DNA from: Angiostrongylus vasorum
Lineage: Eukaryota > Nematoda > Chromadorea > Rhabditida > Metastrongylidae
Reading direction: 5' to 3'
Assembly: GCA_018806985.1 (NCBI GenBank)
Contig: JADANN010000103.1
Span: 434,001 to 498,000 of the forward strand
DNA length: 64,000 nucleotides
The notes under the pieces were generated by a model that saw only the letters and a list, made by a program, of their open reading frames with translations, was not told the DNA's origin and made no database searches. The position numbers and the translations under genes were made by a program. This document shows positions 33,848 to 43,764 of the stretch, in pieces (position 1 is the first letter of the stretch; the number at the start of each line of letters is the position of its first letter).

Positions 33848-34975
33848 TTTGCAAATTGGTATCAAACTTCTCAGAGAGGGTAGCAACACTGACTTGATAT
33901 ATCGGTAAGCCACCACAAGTCATTATACGGCCCAGATATGTATTCATTACCTCCAGCAAGTCTTTATGTAGTCAAAAACATAGTGTCTTCTTCAACGGTC
34001 GATCAACGCCGATCGGTTTATCGTTCATCCCTTAAGATGCCGACTCACGTGTTGTAATGAGACCTTGTGCTTTCCATACATTTCTGGATTTCTATAATTC
34101 ATCGAAAACGCCTTGGTGCTTTGCGCGTAAATTTTGCTTAATTCACGTTCAGACTTCGTATACATTTCAGTCAGAAGAAGCTCAACGTCGCTTGTCTTTT
34201 GTCCGCTTTTTTCTTCTCCCTCACTTCTCCCAGGGTCAAGATGCTATTCATTCAGTAAATGCTCGAAGTATTCACCTGTCTGAAGAACGTTGGAGAATCA
34301 TCAGGAATTAGTCACAATAGCGCTCCACTTTTATCCAGATATCAATCAATAACAATCAAGTTCACGCTTCACTTAGCGAAAACATAACAAGATACCAGTA
34401 TTTGATAGTCGGAGATTAGTTATATACAAAATAAACGCAGTTTTTAAAGTTTTCCCGAGATCTATTGTAGTTCGTGTGAATAGCTCGCCTTCGCGGAAGG
34501 CGAGCTGTCCACATGAATCGGCTCAGCGCAATCTCTAATAAAAAAGAAAAACTCTCCGAGGAAAAGTCCTTCCTTTATAAATTATAGCGATTTGGTCTAA
34601 TTTTTGAATAGAACATTGATGCAGTAGTGAGGAAGGTAGAAACACAAACGATTACAGACACAGCTGACATCATTGCCATAACGTTCTTCTCCACACAGAT
34701 GGTGGACGGAAGTGGTTCAGTTGATGCTAAAAATCTCCATAAGTTACATGAAGTTGAAATCTTCGCGTCTGAACGTTAAACGCCCTCTCATATGGGGGCA
34801 AAACTGTTTTCGTCTCTCCGAGGTCATCAGATTGGTACCAGACCCCTTGAGAAGGATAAAAACCCTGAATCGATACACCGTTTCGACCCCACAACTCATT
34901 GTATAAATATATACTCAATGACCTCCACGATCTTTAATGGATTCGATAGCTCATGGCGCGTCTCTAAAAGACAGA
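33848..34975 (+). repeat. Two partial SINE-A copies
   Basis: About 33848-34035 has the body without a head (AATTGGTATCAAACTTCTC to GATCAACGCC). About 34785-34975 has TCATCAGATTGGTACCAGAC to the end with a diverged head. The sequence between shows no recognisable gene. Confidence 0.5.
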
Positions 34976-35229
34976 TCAACACTGAACACTGTGTTAAAGT
35001 CTCACCATCATTGCTTAGGCAACGATTTTTCCCTCAAGATTTTGAAAAGAATGGGAAAGAAATGCAATGAACCTTGGGCTGAGTAGTTGAGTGCGCTGGT
35101 GTCATCGTCACTGACTGACATTCTGCTCGTAACAACAATGACATTGTCGTCGATTCTATGCATATTCCATTCAGATTGTGGTGTTCTTCGTCTGCGTTCA
35201 CGATTTTGGATATTGCACTTCTACAATAG

Positions 35230-36870
35230 AAAAAATTGAGAACCTCTAACCACTTTCTTTTTCCTCCACTTTTAAAGTTAGAGCCATCAACAGTTGTGTA
35301 GACGGGCCTACGGATAGAATTGCTTGGTTTATAAATCTAATTCTCAACCAGTTGCTTAAACACATACCAGCCCATCTCAGGAACACCCAAATGTTCCTAG
35401 ATCGTCTGCGTAACGCACGTCCCAAAAGTGCGTACGTTGTGGAGTCGTTCGACGTTACCGTCCTTTACACTAACGTGTCAAACGACTCCGCAATGCAAGC
35501 CATCCGCGAGCTTCTTGAGCAACACGAAGGAGCGATTAACATATATGGCTTTTCGATTAAACAGCTTATGGTCCTCTTAAAGATTTGCCTAAACTGTTCG
35601 ATCTTCAGATGGTCCGGGAAATATTACGCACAAATTAGAGGGTTGTCAATGGGACAGCGACTGGCACCAACCCTTGCCGTTGTCTTTGTGTCTAAAGTGG
35701 AAGCACCAGTAATCGATCTCAGGCCATTATTCTACTGTAGGTACATAGATGATTCTGAAGACGGCTACATCACAAAATGGTATCGAAAGCCAAGGAGTAA
35801 GAATGTAGTGGTTCATTACTTCTCTTCTCATCCCTCACACACTAAAAAGGCGCTTATAAGAAATATGTTTCGAACCGCCAATAGCGTGTGAATAGGTAAA
35901 CAGCAGAGAGAAAAATCCTTGAAACTGGTGCGCCAAATAGCCATTTCAAATGGTTACGAAACTGTAGTTTCTCGGCATAGGCACAGAGGAAAAACCACGC
36001 CCCAGAGCGATAATTCTAGCGAAAACAAGGCTCCGTTCCTTTTTGCCCTCTATTTCAAACGAAATAAGTGCAGCTATAAAACGTTGCTTAATAAGGGCCG
36101 GTCTAGAGAATTCCATAAGAGTGATAGAAATACCACCGGACACTCTAAGACACCCGCTAGTTCGCAACCGCCAATATGACCGTCTATGTAAAACGAAAAA
36201 CTGCATAATTTGCCCTAACGGTAGAGACGGTGATTGCATGAGTTCGGGTACAGTCTATCTGATTTCTTGTAAAGCGTGCGGGGACGAATACGTTGGCGAA
36301 ACAGGTAGACCACTCTGCGTCCACATAAAAGAATACCTAGTCGGTAAATCTAAATTGAAATCAAACACTCCACTAGGCGCGCATAGGATGCAGGAACACA
36401 ACGGAGAAGATTTTGAAGTAGGGGTCACTATCCTCACGCAGGAATCCAAAACATCAGCGCGTAAAACTCTTGAAGCGTTTTGGATCAATTCCAGAAATTC
36501 AAAAAATGAACCGCAAGGAGGACTGTCTTGTCATCACGCGTGACCTGGCGCCATACCTCAGGCTAATCTAATGACCTGACGCAGACAGTTATCGCCCATG
36601 TATTCCTCTGTGCGGCTGCTATCCATCAACTAACTTAAATACTTACAACAAATAAACGATAGGTGTTTAAATGAAGCTGTTTCTTATGCGAATACAAATT
36701 TATTTGTCATGTTTTATCTGCTGGGGTTATGAAAGTCTTTGGCTGAGTAGATCGCATCTCAATTTGGCCTTTCCAGGCTCTGAAGGAAGCGAAACCGCCG
36801 AAACGTCAGCTACTGTATCCTAATAAGTCTATAATAACAACCTCGTGTCTGCTTATTGAAGAAAAACATC
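35230..36870 (+). mobile_element. Penelope-like retroelement, internally deleted, with RT and GIY-YIG parts
   Basis: From about 35285 the frame reads SCVDGPTDRIAWFINLILN, then SFDVTVLYTNVSND, then QIRGLSMGQRLAPTLAV and CRYIDD. These are the Penelope-type reverse transcriptase motifs, with the catalytic YIDD. Immediately after YIDD the sequence jumps to a distal RT/connector segment (WYRKPRSKN...HPSHTKKAL), so several hundred bases are deleted, and a stop follows at about 35889. A second frame (to 36543) carries the Cys-rich CCHH-like segment (CKTKNCIICPNG) and the GIY-YIG endonuclease core (VYLISCKACGDEYVGETGRP). From about 36700 to 36870 is the terminal region with a hammerhead-like motif. 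Not capable of autonomous activity as read. Confidence 0.88.
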
Positions 36871-36944
36871 GAATTATCAATCAATGCCGAGGTTAACAGA
36901 AAGTCGGTTTTGGGCATTTTCTTCTTCTATAACAGTTAAATCCT

Positions 36945-37330
36945 CCCAACGGTTTACCTCCTCATCGTGGCTGGGAAGTGTTCCTGGGTGTCGGACTGCG
37001 ATATACAGCGGAGGATTCATGTCCTGGTAGGGTGTCCCAAGCTGAGAAGGAGTACGGCGTTTCCATCGGGAAGCCTAGCTAAGAGTAAACCAATACCAGG
37101 GTCCACCACCGTCCTGGTATCAAAATCGCATGGTGGCAAATCTCCTTCTGATCCTTAAAAACTGCGACTGCCTGTGGTGATGAAGACCTGGGGGAGACTT
37201 TGGCCAGGCTGACCTCGGGATTCCAGGGAACCACATTGGCTTAACCAGCAAAACTCCGAAAAAAATAGAGGTAATGCTGGGGCTCGCACAAGCAGTAAGG
37301 ACGGACCATTCAAATATCAAGTAACTAAGT
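36945..37330 (+). mobile_element. Short RTE-derived non-autonomous element
   Basis: Sense copy directly after the Penelope element. It runs from CCTCCCAACGGTTTACCTC to a diverged tail GGACGGACCATTCAAATATC. Confidence 0.7.
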
Positions 37331-38142
37331 ATAACAGCTAAATAAAGCACATACGGTTATATTTCGGCAAAGATCGCTCTCAGACTTTCCCGTAAGGAGA
37401 AGATGATCAAATCTGCAATATCGGCGAAAATTCACACTACAGACCTTCATAAATAAGAAGTGCTCACCTTTTTATACACAACCTTACTAAGCATTTGAAC
37501 CATACATCAGATAAATCCGGAAATTTAAATGCTGTTGCATCGGCATAAGCATGCAGTTGTTGTTCTGCATATCTACAATTGGCACATAAATGACCTTATG
37601 CATTGACTTCAATGCGAACATGGGTGTGCTGTGTGGACTTTATTCATCGATTCAAATTCTTCCTTGTCCTTTCCGACCCTTTATTTTGATACAGAGATAA
37701 CTTATCCAAAACTGATGTTGTGCAATAAGTGGTCCATGAAAACCTGTTCCCTTCAAATGGCTATTTGTAAAAGAACACTTTTTTCGAATAAAATATTCAA
37801 TACACCATGCGCAGCTAAAAATTGGACGTGTTCTCAAGGGTCACTACGTAAAATCAGACAGAGTCGTGCAGGTTTTAACTATTTATGTATCGCCATGGGG
37901 ATCATGTGGTGTAGTGCTTAGAGATGCCTGGAGGTATGTGTTTTGTCCCTGGCTCATTTCCGATTGCCAGATTGCGTTATCTAGACTGAACGTGAAGGTC
38001 GAGGTAATTGGTTACATATCAACTTTTTACTATATCAACAGTTGTTGAGAAAATCTTCATCAATCTATCCTCTCCTGAAAAAGTGTCTCTGCAAGATTCT
38101 TGAACTTCAGAAGTCCACAATCCACTCGTAGGTTAAAGATAT
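37331..38142. other. Non-coding stretch
   Basis: Between a short RTE-derived element and the minus RTE copy. AT-rich, with only short unsupported frames. A weak tRNA-like block (TGGTGTAGTGCTTAGAG) sits near 37908 and may be a SINE relic. Confidence 0.5.
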
Positions 38143-38860
38143 TTAAAACTTCATGTCATTCTCGTGATAGTATTTCGTATGAGATTTCCCACTGAGTATA
38201 TGGGAAAGAGATGGGTGTACGACAAAACCAACGTCTCCGACATTTCGTAACAGAGATTTTCCCCCACGAAAGACGAGGGTTCCATCATCTAGTAATCGTT
38301 TACCGGTCTTCTCGCTTTTCGTCTTTTCTAGGACGGTCAAACAGAATTTGATGTGATCAACAGCCTTAAGAAGAGCAAGGTTGGAAGAGACTGTTCTAGC
38401 GTTATAGATGCACAGTAAGAAGCAGTCTCCACTGCTGGTCATGGGCGCTCTCGTTTACTTCACTTACAATGACGTCCTGCGCAGAATGAGATTCGACCAC
38501 CTTTCACCGGCTGTCTCATCGCCTGGCGTCGTAGGTGGGAGAGCAGTGTGCGGGGCTCTGAAGGTGAATTATTGCTGGCAGTCTAGCCGAAACCTTCGTC
38601 AGGTCGTCACCATCAGGCAATCGCCGGCCCTAATGGATCACAGGGAGATTTGCTAGCATGCGACTAATTTGATACCAGTACGGTAGTGGTTCGTGGTAAT
38701 GGGTTACTCTTAGCTAGGCTCCCGGCTAGAAACGTCGGACTCCTTCTAAGTCTAGAAGGCGCTGCAGGTGGACGAATACGCCGCTGTACATTGCAGACCT
38801 ACACCTAGGAACGTCACCCAGCCACGATGAGGCGGTAAACCGTTGAGAGGTTAAACGAAA
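38143..38860 (-). mobile_element. RTE-type retrotransposon, 5' end with endonuclease N-terminus (minus strand)
   Basis: On the minus strand, a leader similar to the short RTE-derived elements (about 38860-38545) runs into a frame of 99 codons (38442-38143). That frame carries LLCIYNARTVSSN, LEKTKSEKTGKRLLDDGTLV and NVGDVGFVVHPSLSH, the start of an apurinic-type endonuclease of nematode RTE elements. It then breaks off. This copy shows that the short repeats begin with the RTE 5' leader. Confidence 0.75.
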
Positions 38861-38869
38861 TCCTATCAC

Positions 38870-40260
38870 GGCGCCTGATCATTCTTCGTCTCCAACTTGC
38901 TGGTCAAAGAGAGTCAGTAGCATCAACTGTTACTTACTAAATTTTACAGCCGATGGGAGCGAACTGGACATATTTTACAACCGGCTGGAGGAAGTAATCC
39001 ACAACGAGAAGTCCTTTATATATTCGTTGTTGCAGACTTCAACGCCAGATTAGAAATGGCCAAGGAAAATGGATACAGGGTAGGGAAATTCAAGATAGGA
39101 AAACAAAATGAGAATGGAAGCATTTTCTTAGGACTCCTGCTCACGGTACATCTCTTCCATGAGAATTCATTCTTCGAGAAGAGAGACGATCGCCAATGGA
39201 CGTGGGAGTCTCCTAAAGGCGCGACTCATGCGGAGATTGATCATATTCTCACGAACATAAAAATGGTGTCTCTTTGACACCTCAGTGGTACCTGAATTTC
39301 ACCGCCTTCTCCGCTGGAAGATTTGATTTAACCATAGGGTGGAAAAGAACTGCTGTCATCGTCCAAGAAAAACGAAGCAAGTCGTGTATTATGAGGACAT
39401 TCCCAACAAAATCCTTTACTCATTTGACTGGCAGCTACATAAATACTTGATCAAGCACTATATTTTGCACAAGATTGCTGAGATATTTGCAAAACTCCGG
39501 ACCGCAGGTGTTTGCGGTGGGGAACGAACGCGCTATTGTCCTTTCCGGGGAGTAACGCGTTCACTACCACACCATGCGGGTCCTTCGTTTCGCCTGTTTC
39601 TCAGCTAGTTCTTATCGATCTGTGCCGTCAGCAATCACCCGTCACCGGGACTGATCACTACAGTTAAGAAGTCCATTTCAGGCCACTCGAAGAAGCCACC
39701 GACCAACTTTCGAACCGGAAAATCTGCGTTCACCTTTTCAATTCAAGTTCTCCCAGCACTTTGTTATGAAGCAGAGACGTGGGCTGATAACGCAACTACG
39801 TCAAGAATACAGCGTACCACCCACCGAGCACCGGAACGATATCGTGTCAAACACAATCAGCATTGACGACGTTTAGCCGGAATGTGCGGCTCAGATCTTT
39901 GAAATCTATCCCTTCTTCGGAACACAGAAGAATATACATTAACAGACCAGTCGTCATATAATAGGAGGAAGAGATGACAGGTGGACGAAAAGAACAGTGG
40001 AGTGACTTCAACAGAGTACAATCGTTCTCTTGGAAGACCAACCAAACGATGGGTGGACGTATTTTTTGTCTTGCGTTAACCATCTGTATGCATAGATGGT
40101 GGCGATTTCAGGATTACGGAATGGGCTTTGCGAACGTCACCATGATTGAAGCGGACCACCATTATGGACGACGATTGCGCGACAGAGATTCGACCGGAAA
40201 TTATGCTGGTGTTGGCACAATCAGTAAAGGTAGGTCATCCAAGTATCCAAGTATATGTCG
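38870..40260 (+). mobile_element. RTE-type retrotransposon, deleted copy (plus strand)
   Basis: 38940-39445 encodes the second half of the endonuclease, including FYNRLEEVIHNEKSF, DFNARLE-like and WTWESPKGATHAEIDHILTN. After a SINE-B insertion (about 39470-39660) the sequence resumes at the distal RT region (LPALCYEAETWAD, then GRPTKRWVD). It ends in the tail GGTCATCCAAGTATCCAAGTA at 40234-40254. The catalytic RT core is absent and stops are frequent. The element lies head-to-head with the minus-strand copy. Confidence 0.8.
39470..39660 (-). repeat. SINE-B inserted into RTE copy
   Basis: Minus unit CTGAGATATTTGCAAAACTC to GTCACCGGGACTGATC interrupting the RTE remnant. Confidence 0.65.
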
Positions 40261-40473
40261 CTGGTAAAAATTGTGCAGATTCTAGTGATATCTTTAAGAA
40301 CAGAGTAATTTATGGCATGAATTGAGTTCTTCTAGAAGAAATTCTATGTATCTGATTCTTCCCGTCAAGTAATTTCATTCCTTTTTCAGCTTTTATCTTA
40401 TTTTTTTCCTTATTGAAAGTCTATTTTCACTCCTATATCAAGATCCTATCAATGACCACTAGACAACTGAGGG

Positions 40474-40720
40474 GCGCGTGTCACGCAGTGGTCGGAGGCG
40501 CACTGCTACACTCATAGGATCAATCCTCGCGCCCAAGCCTCACCAAGCCTGACATCCCTCCGGGTTCTGCAAGTTGGTACCAGACTTGTCTATGAGGATA
40601 GTAGCACTGGCTCAATACATCATATATGCATTAAATCACCTCCAACGATGCTAAATGAAGTCGAATGCATGACGCGCCCTTCATGGATTGAGCAACGCCG
40701 AGAGCCTAATCCTTTCTATC
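40474..40720 (+). repeat. SINE-A
   Basis: GGGGCGCGTGTCACGCAGTGG head, with a short internal deletion after the CAATACATC block. Confidence 0.7.
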
Positions 40721-41214
40721 ATTTTAGACAACTGACTAGTTTTTTGCATTAACACAACACATTTCAGGTACAAAAAAAAACACATTATTTGGAAAAAAAA
40801 TCTCCGATGAGGAGACGTGAAAAGCCTTGTTGTTAGAGAAGCTGTACTATAGATAGAAGATCTCTAGTTCGACCTCGCATAAAGCTAATCAAACCCTCCA
40901 TCTATCCTCAGCTTTGTCCACGGTGATGATTGTTGTCATTGTGTCGATCTCCACTTACCTAACATCTGATATCAACGTGCTATCCATACTACATCCATTT
41001 CTGATAATGTGCATACGTTGCCGACGTTTACTTTCGGCTGTACAATCCAACACACGAATACCGTAGAGTTCTGAAATGAAAAAAACGTTGTCCCCAACGA
41101 AAAAGTCGATCGACGAAAATTGTCATACATCCATCATGAAGATCAATTTTGATTTACAAGAAACACATTATTCTTCCAGTGGGCATGGTGAACGAGGTAA
41201 TCAGTAGAACGATA

Positions 41215-41460
41215 GTTAATACTGGTATTATGTGAAATATAACCATAGTGATGCTGAGAGATTTGCAAAACTCCGGACCGGAGATGTCTGCGGATTGAAC
41301 CCGCTATTACACTTTCCGTGGTATACTACAGCTTCAGCGTAACTGGCTTCAATGCGGATTTGTGCTCCGCAGATTAATCCCGTTGATGAATGATTGTTAA
41401 TAGCAGTTATTCGTTAAAACACGGCTAACAAAAAGACGAAAGGAAAGACTCGCAGGAAAG
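41215..41460. repeat. SINE-B remnants
   Basis: A truncated minus unit (about 41220-41320) and a truncated plus unit (about 41325-41460) with GCTTCAGCGTAACTGGC. Confidence 0.5.
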
Positions 41461-41844
41461 TGATCTATAACTATCATTCAAAGTGGATACATTGCGACTA
41501 ATACTGGTGCTTTTAATTATGAAACAGAAGAAGTCTTAGAGAACGACATTGGATCATTAGGAAAACCAGAATCGATTTTCAAAAAAAAGCGTGGCAACAC
41601 ATTCTGCTTCTGGGTATGACACTCACTGGATCGAACGTGGGGTGTTTATGCTCTTTACTATAGCATTCGAATAAAGAAACCACTCCTCGTCTACGATCTG
41701 CTATTAAGTTGTTCTTGGTTAAGATGACGATGACCACTCTTTTAAAACTCAGTAAGCGAGGTAAAGGTGCTTCCAGTGTCAACAAGAAGCTCAACATTGT
41801 CAGCTGCGAACTTCTGTTCACCCAATTTTTTTCATATACTGTAA

Positions 41845-42105
41845 TTGTTAGAGGTTCACTGCAATACACACATGGTTTTGTTTCGATTCCGCACCGAAGG
41901 CTCTCCTAGCCTTCCATCCCTCTGAGATCGTCTAATTGGTACCAGACTTATCTGAGAGGATAGCGGCACTCACTCGATACATAGATAGGCCCCCCGAATC
42001 ATTTTATGGGCCAGATATGCATTCATTCACCTCTATTGCTCTATGAACTCGAATGCAAGGCGCATCCCCCAGGGATTGATCAACGCCAAGAACTTTATTC
42101 CTTTT
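41845..42105 (+). repeat. SINE-A, head truncated
   Basis: Begins at GTTAGAGGTTCACTGCAATAC and runs to GATCAACGCCAAGAACTTTA. Confidence 0.65.
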
Positions 42106-42503
42106 CTACTGAACCCTAAAAAAAATAAGATTATGCAGCACCACCGCCACGTCATTAACACTGAGCCGAATCACACCGTTTTTTTTTCACCCAGTTTATC
42201 ACAGAAGTCAGCAACTGATTAATGACGAAACCAGGAAAAGAAAATAAATGAAACACAAAAAATCCTTTCCGAAGAGAACATGAATGGTATGGCGTAGGAC
42301 CAATGGTGTATTGTCCCACTTATAAACAATATTAACTGCAAGAGTTTCGAAGACCACTCAAAGAACAGTAGTGGGATCCTCATTTTCTTCTAGGGTGAAA
42401 AGTTCAGTGTCAATGAGCCATGTGTCCCCGATTCCCTTGAGCATTGGAGAGATGAGTGAATGCGTAGTTGGTCTACAGAAAGACTTTGAGGAGCGTGTCG
42501 ATA

Positions 42504-43040
42504 TATAAATTCAGTCACAATATTTGCAAAGCTATGGACCGCAGGTGTATAAGGTGGTGAACGAACGCGCTATTGTCCTTTCCGGTGAGTAACAAGTTCA
42601 CCAACGCACCATGCGGGTCCTTCGTTCCGCCTGTCTCTCAGCTAGTTCTATCGATCAGCGCCATCAGCAATCACCCGTCAACGGGATTGATCTTGGGAGC
42701 CCACATCAGCATTGAATGCAGTTAAGCTGGGGCTGTAGTTGAAATCACAATGTTTTACTTTTTCTTTTCTGCCTACCACAATTTTCACAGCAGGGTACTA
42801 ATCGATAGCGCTGATCGATAGAACTAGCTGAGAGACAGGCGAAACAAAGGACCCGCGTGGTGTGGTGGTGAAAGCGTTACTCCCCGAAAAGGACAATGAC
42901 GCGTTAGTTCCCCACCTTAGACACCTGCGCTCCAGAGTTTTTCAAATATCTCAGCAATATTGTGGTCGTATTTCTCTTAGTACCCTGCCATGAAAATAGT
43001 AGTAGGCAGAAAATAAAAAGTAAAACGTTATAAATTCAGT
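42504..43040. repeat. SINE-B inverted pair with target-site duplication
   Basis: TATAAATTCAGT is present at 42504-42515 and 43029-43040, flanking a minus arm (about 42516-42790) and a plus arm (about 42800-43028). Confidence 0.75.
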
Positions 43041-43059
43041 TTTCTATCATCTTCACAGA

Positions 43060-43175
43060 GAAGCCAGTTATCAATTTGCGGCCCTCTGAAGCACGGCAAG
43101 CTTGGCTAGCCCAGAAGAACGAGATCGAACCAACGACAACGTGGAATTGCAGTGCACCTCTAACGACTGCACTGC
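43060..43175 (-). repeat. SINE-A, partial
   Basis: On the minus strand, GTCGTTAGAGGTGCACTGCA followed by GGTTCGATCTCG and GCCGCAAATTGATAACTGG. This explains the open frame on the opposite strand. Confidence 0.55.
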
Positions 43176-43669
43176 TGAAAAACTGTGTAAACAATCAAGG
43201 TTCATCTGAAGACTGTGCTAGGCAGTTTCTCGAGTTTCAAAAAAGTCGTAGCTTCTTTTTCTTGAGTGGTAAAGGCCAAGGGAAATTACATGTGTGACAA
43301 GTACCGAGTAGGACTGTAAATAGCTCTCCTATGAGGTAAGAATTTTCGGTCACACGTGATCAGTAGCTGCATGAACACAAGACCAATAATATCCCGACTA
43401 CAGTTTTTTTGTATGATAATTATGAGGTAAAATGAAAACCGTATTATATTCAAAAAACACACTTTCGCGGAACTTAGAGAGCTCTACGGTATTCATTCTG
43501 CGCATAGGTGGCGATCCCATGCTGAAGAAGTGAGCATAAATTCACAATATCTTCGACACCATAGAATGATTTATTTTTTGAAGACCTAGAGCCGAGGGAA
43601 TAGGCACCATAAACGACCCACTTAGACCGTGATGATGGAGGCTACGGTCTACCTATGCACAACTCATTT

Positions 43670-43730
43670 ATGAGTCAACAAGAATTTTTAGCAAATATCA
43701 TTGTATTATACTTGCGCCTATGTCAAAGAA
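43670..43730 (-). pseudogene. Possible broken ZP exon remnant
   Basis: On the minus strand, YNTMIFAKNSC is followed by a stop and then LINELC. In intact ZP domains an Y..xxAKNC motif is followed by about 10 residues and then LINExGC. The short spacing and in-frame stop suggest a deletion in the expected next exon of the ZP gene. The match is short and could be chance. Confidence 0.2.
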
Positions 43731-43764
43731 ATCTGTAGTTTCTTCGGTATGAAAGAAAGCTTAC

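Noticed and set aside
43076..43297. Plus frame of 73 codons at 43.1 kb
   Set aside because: Opposite strand of a partial SINE-A copy.
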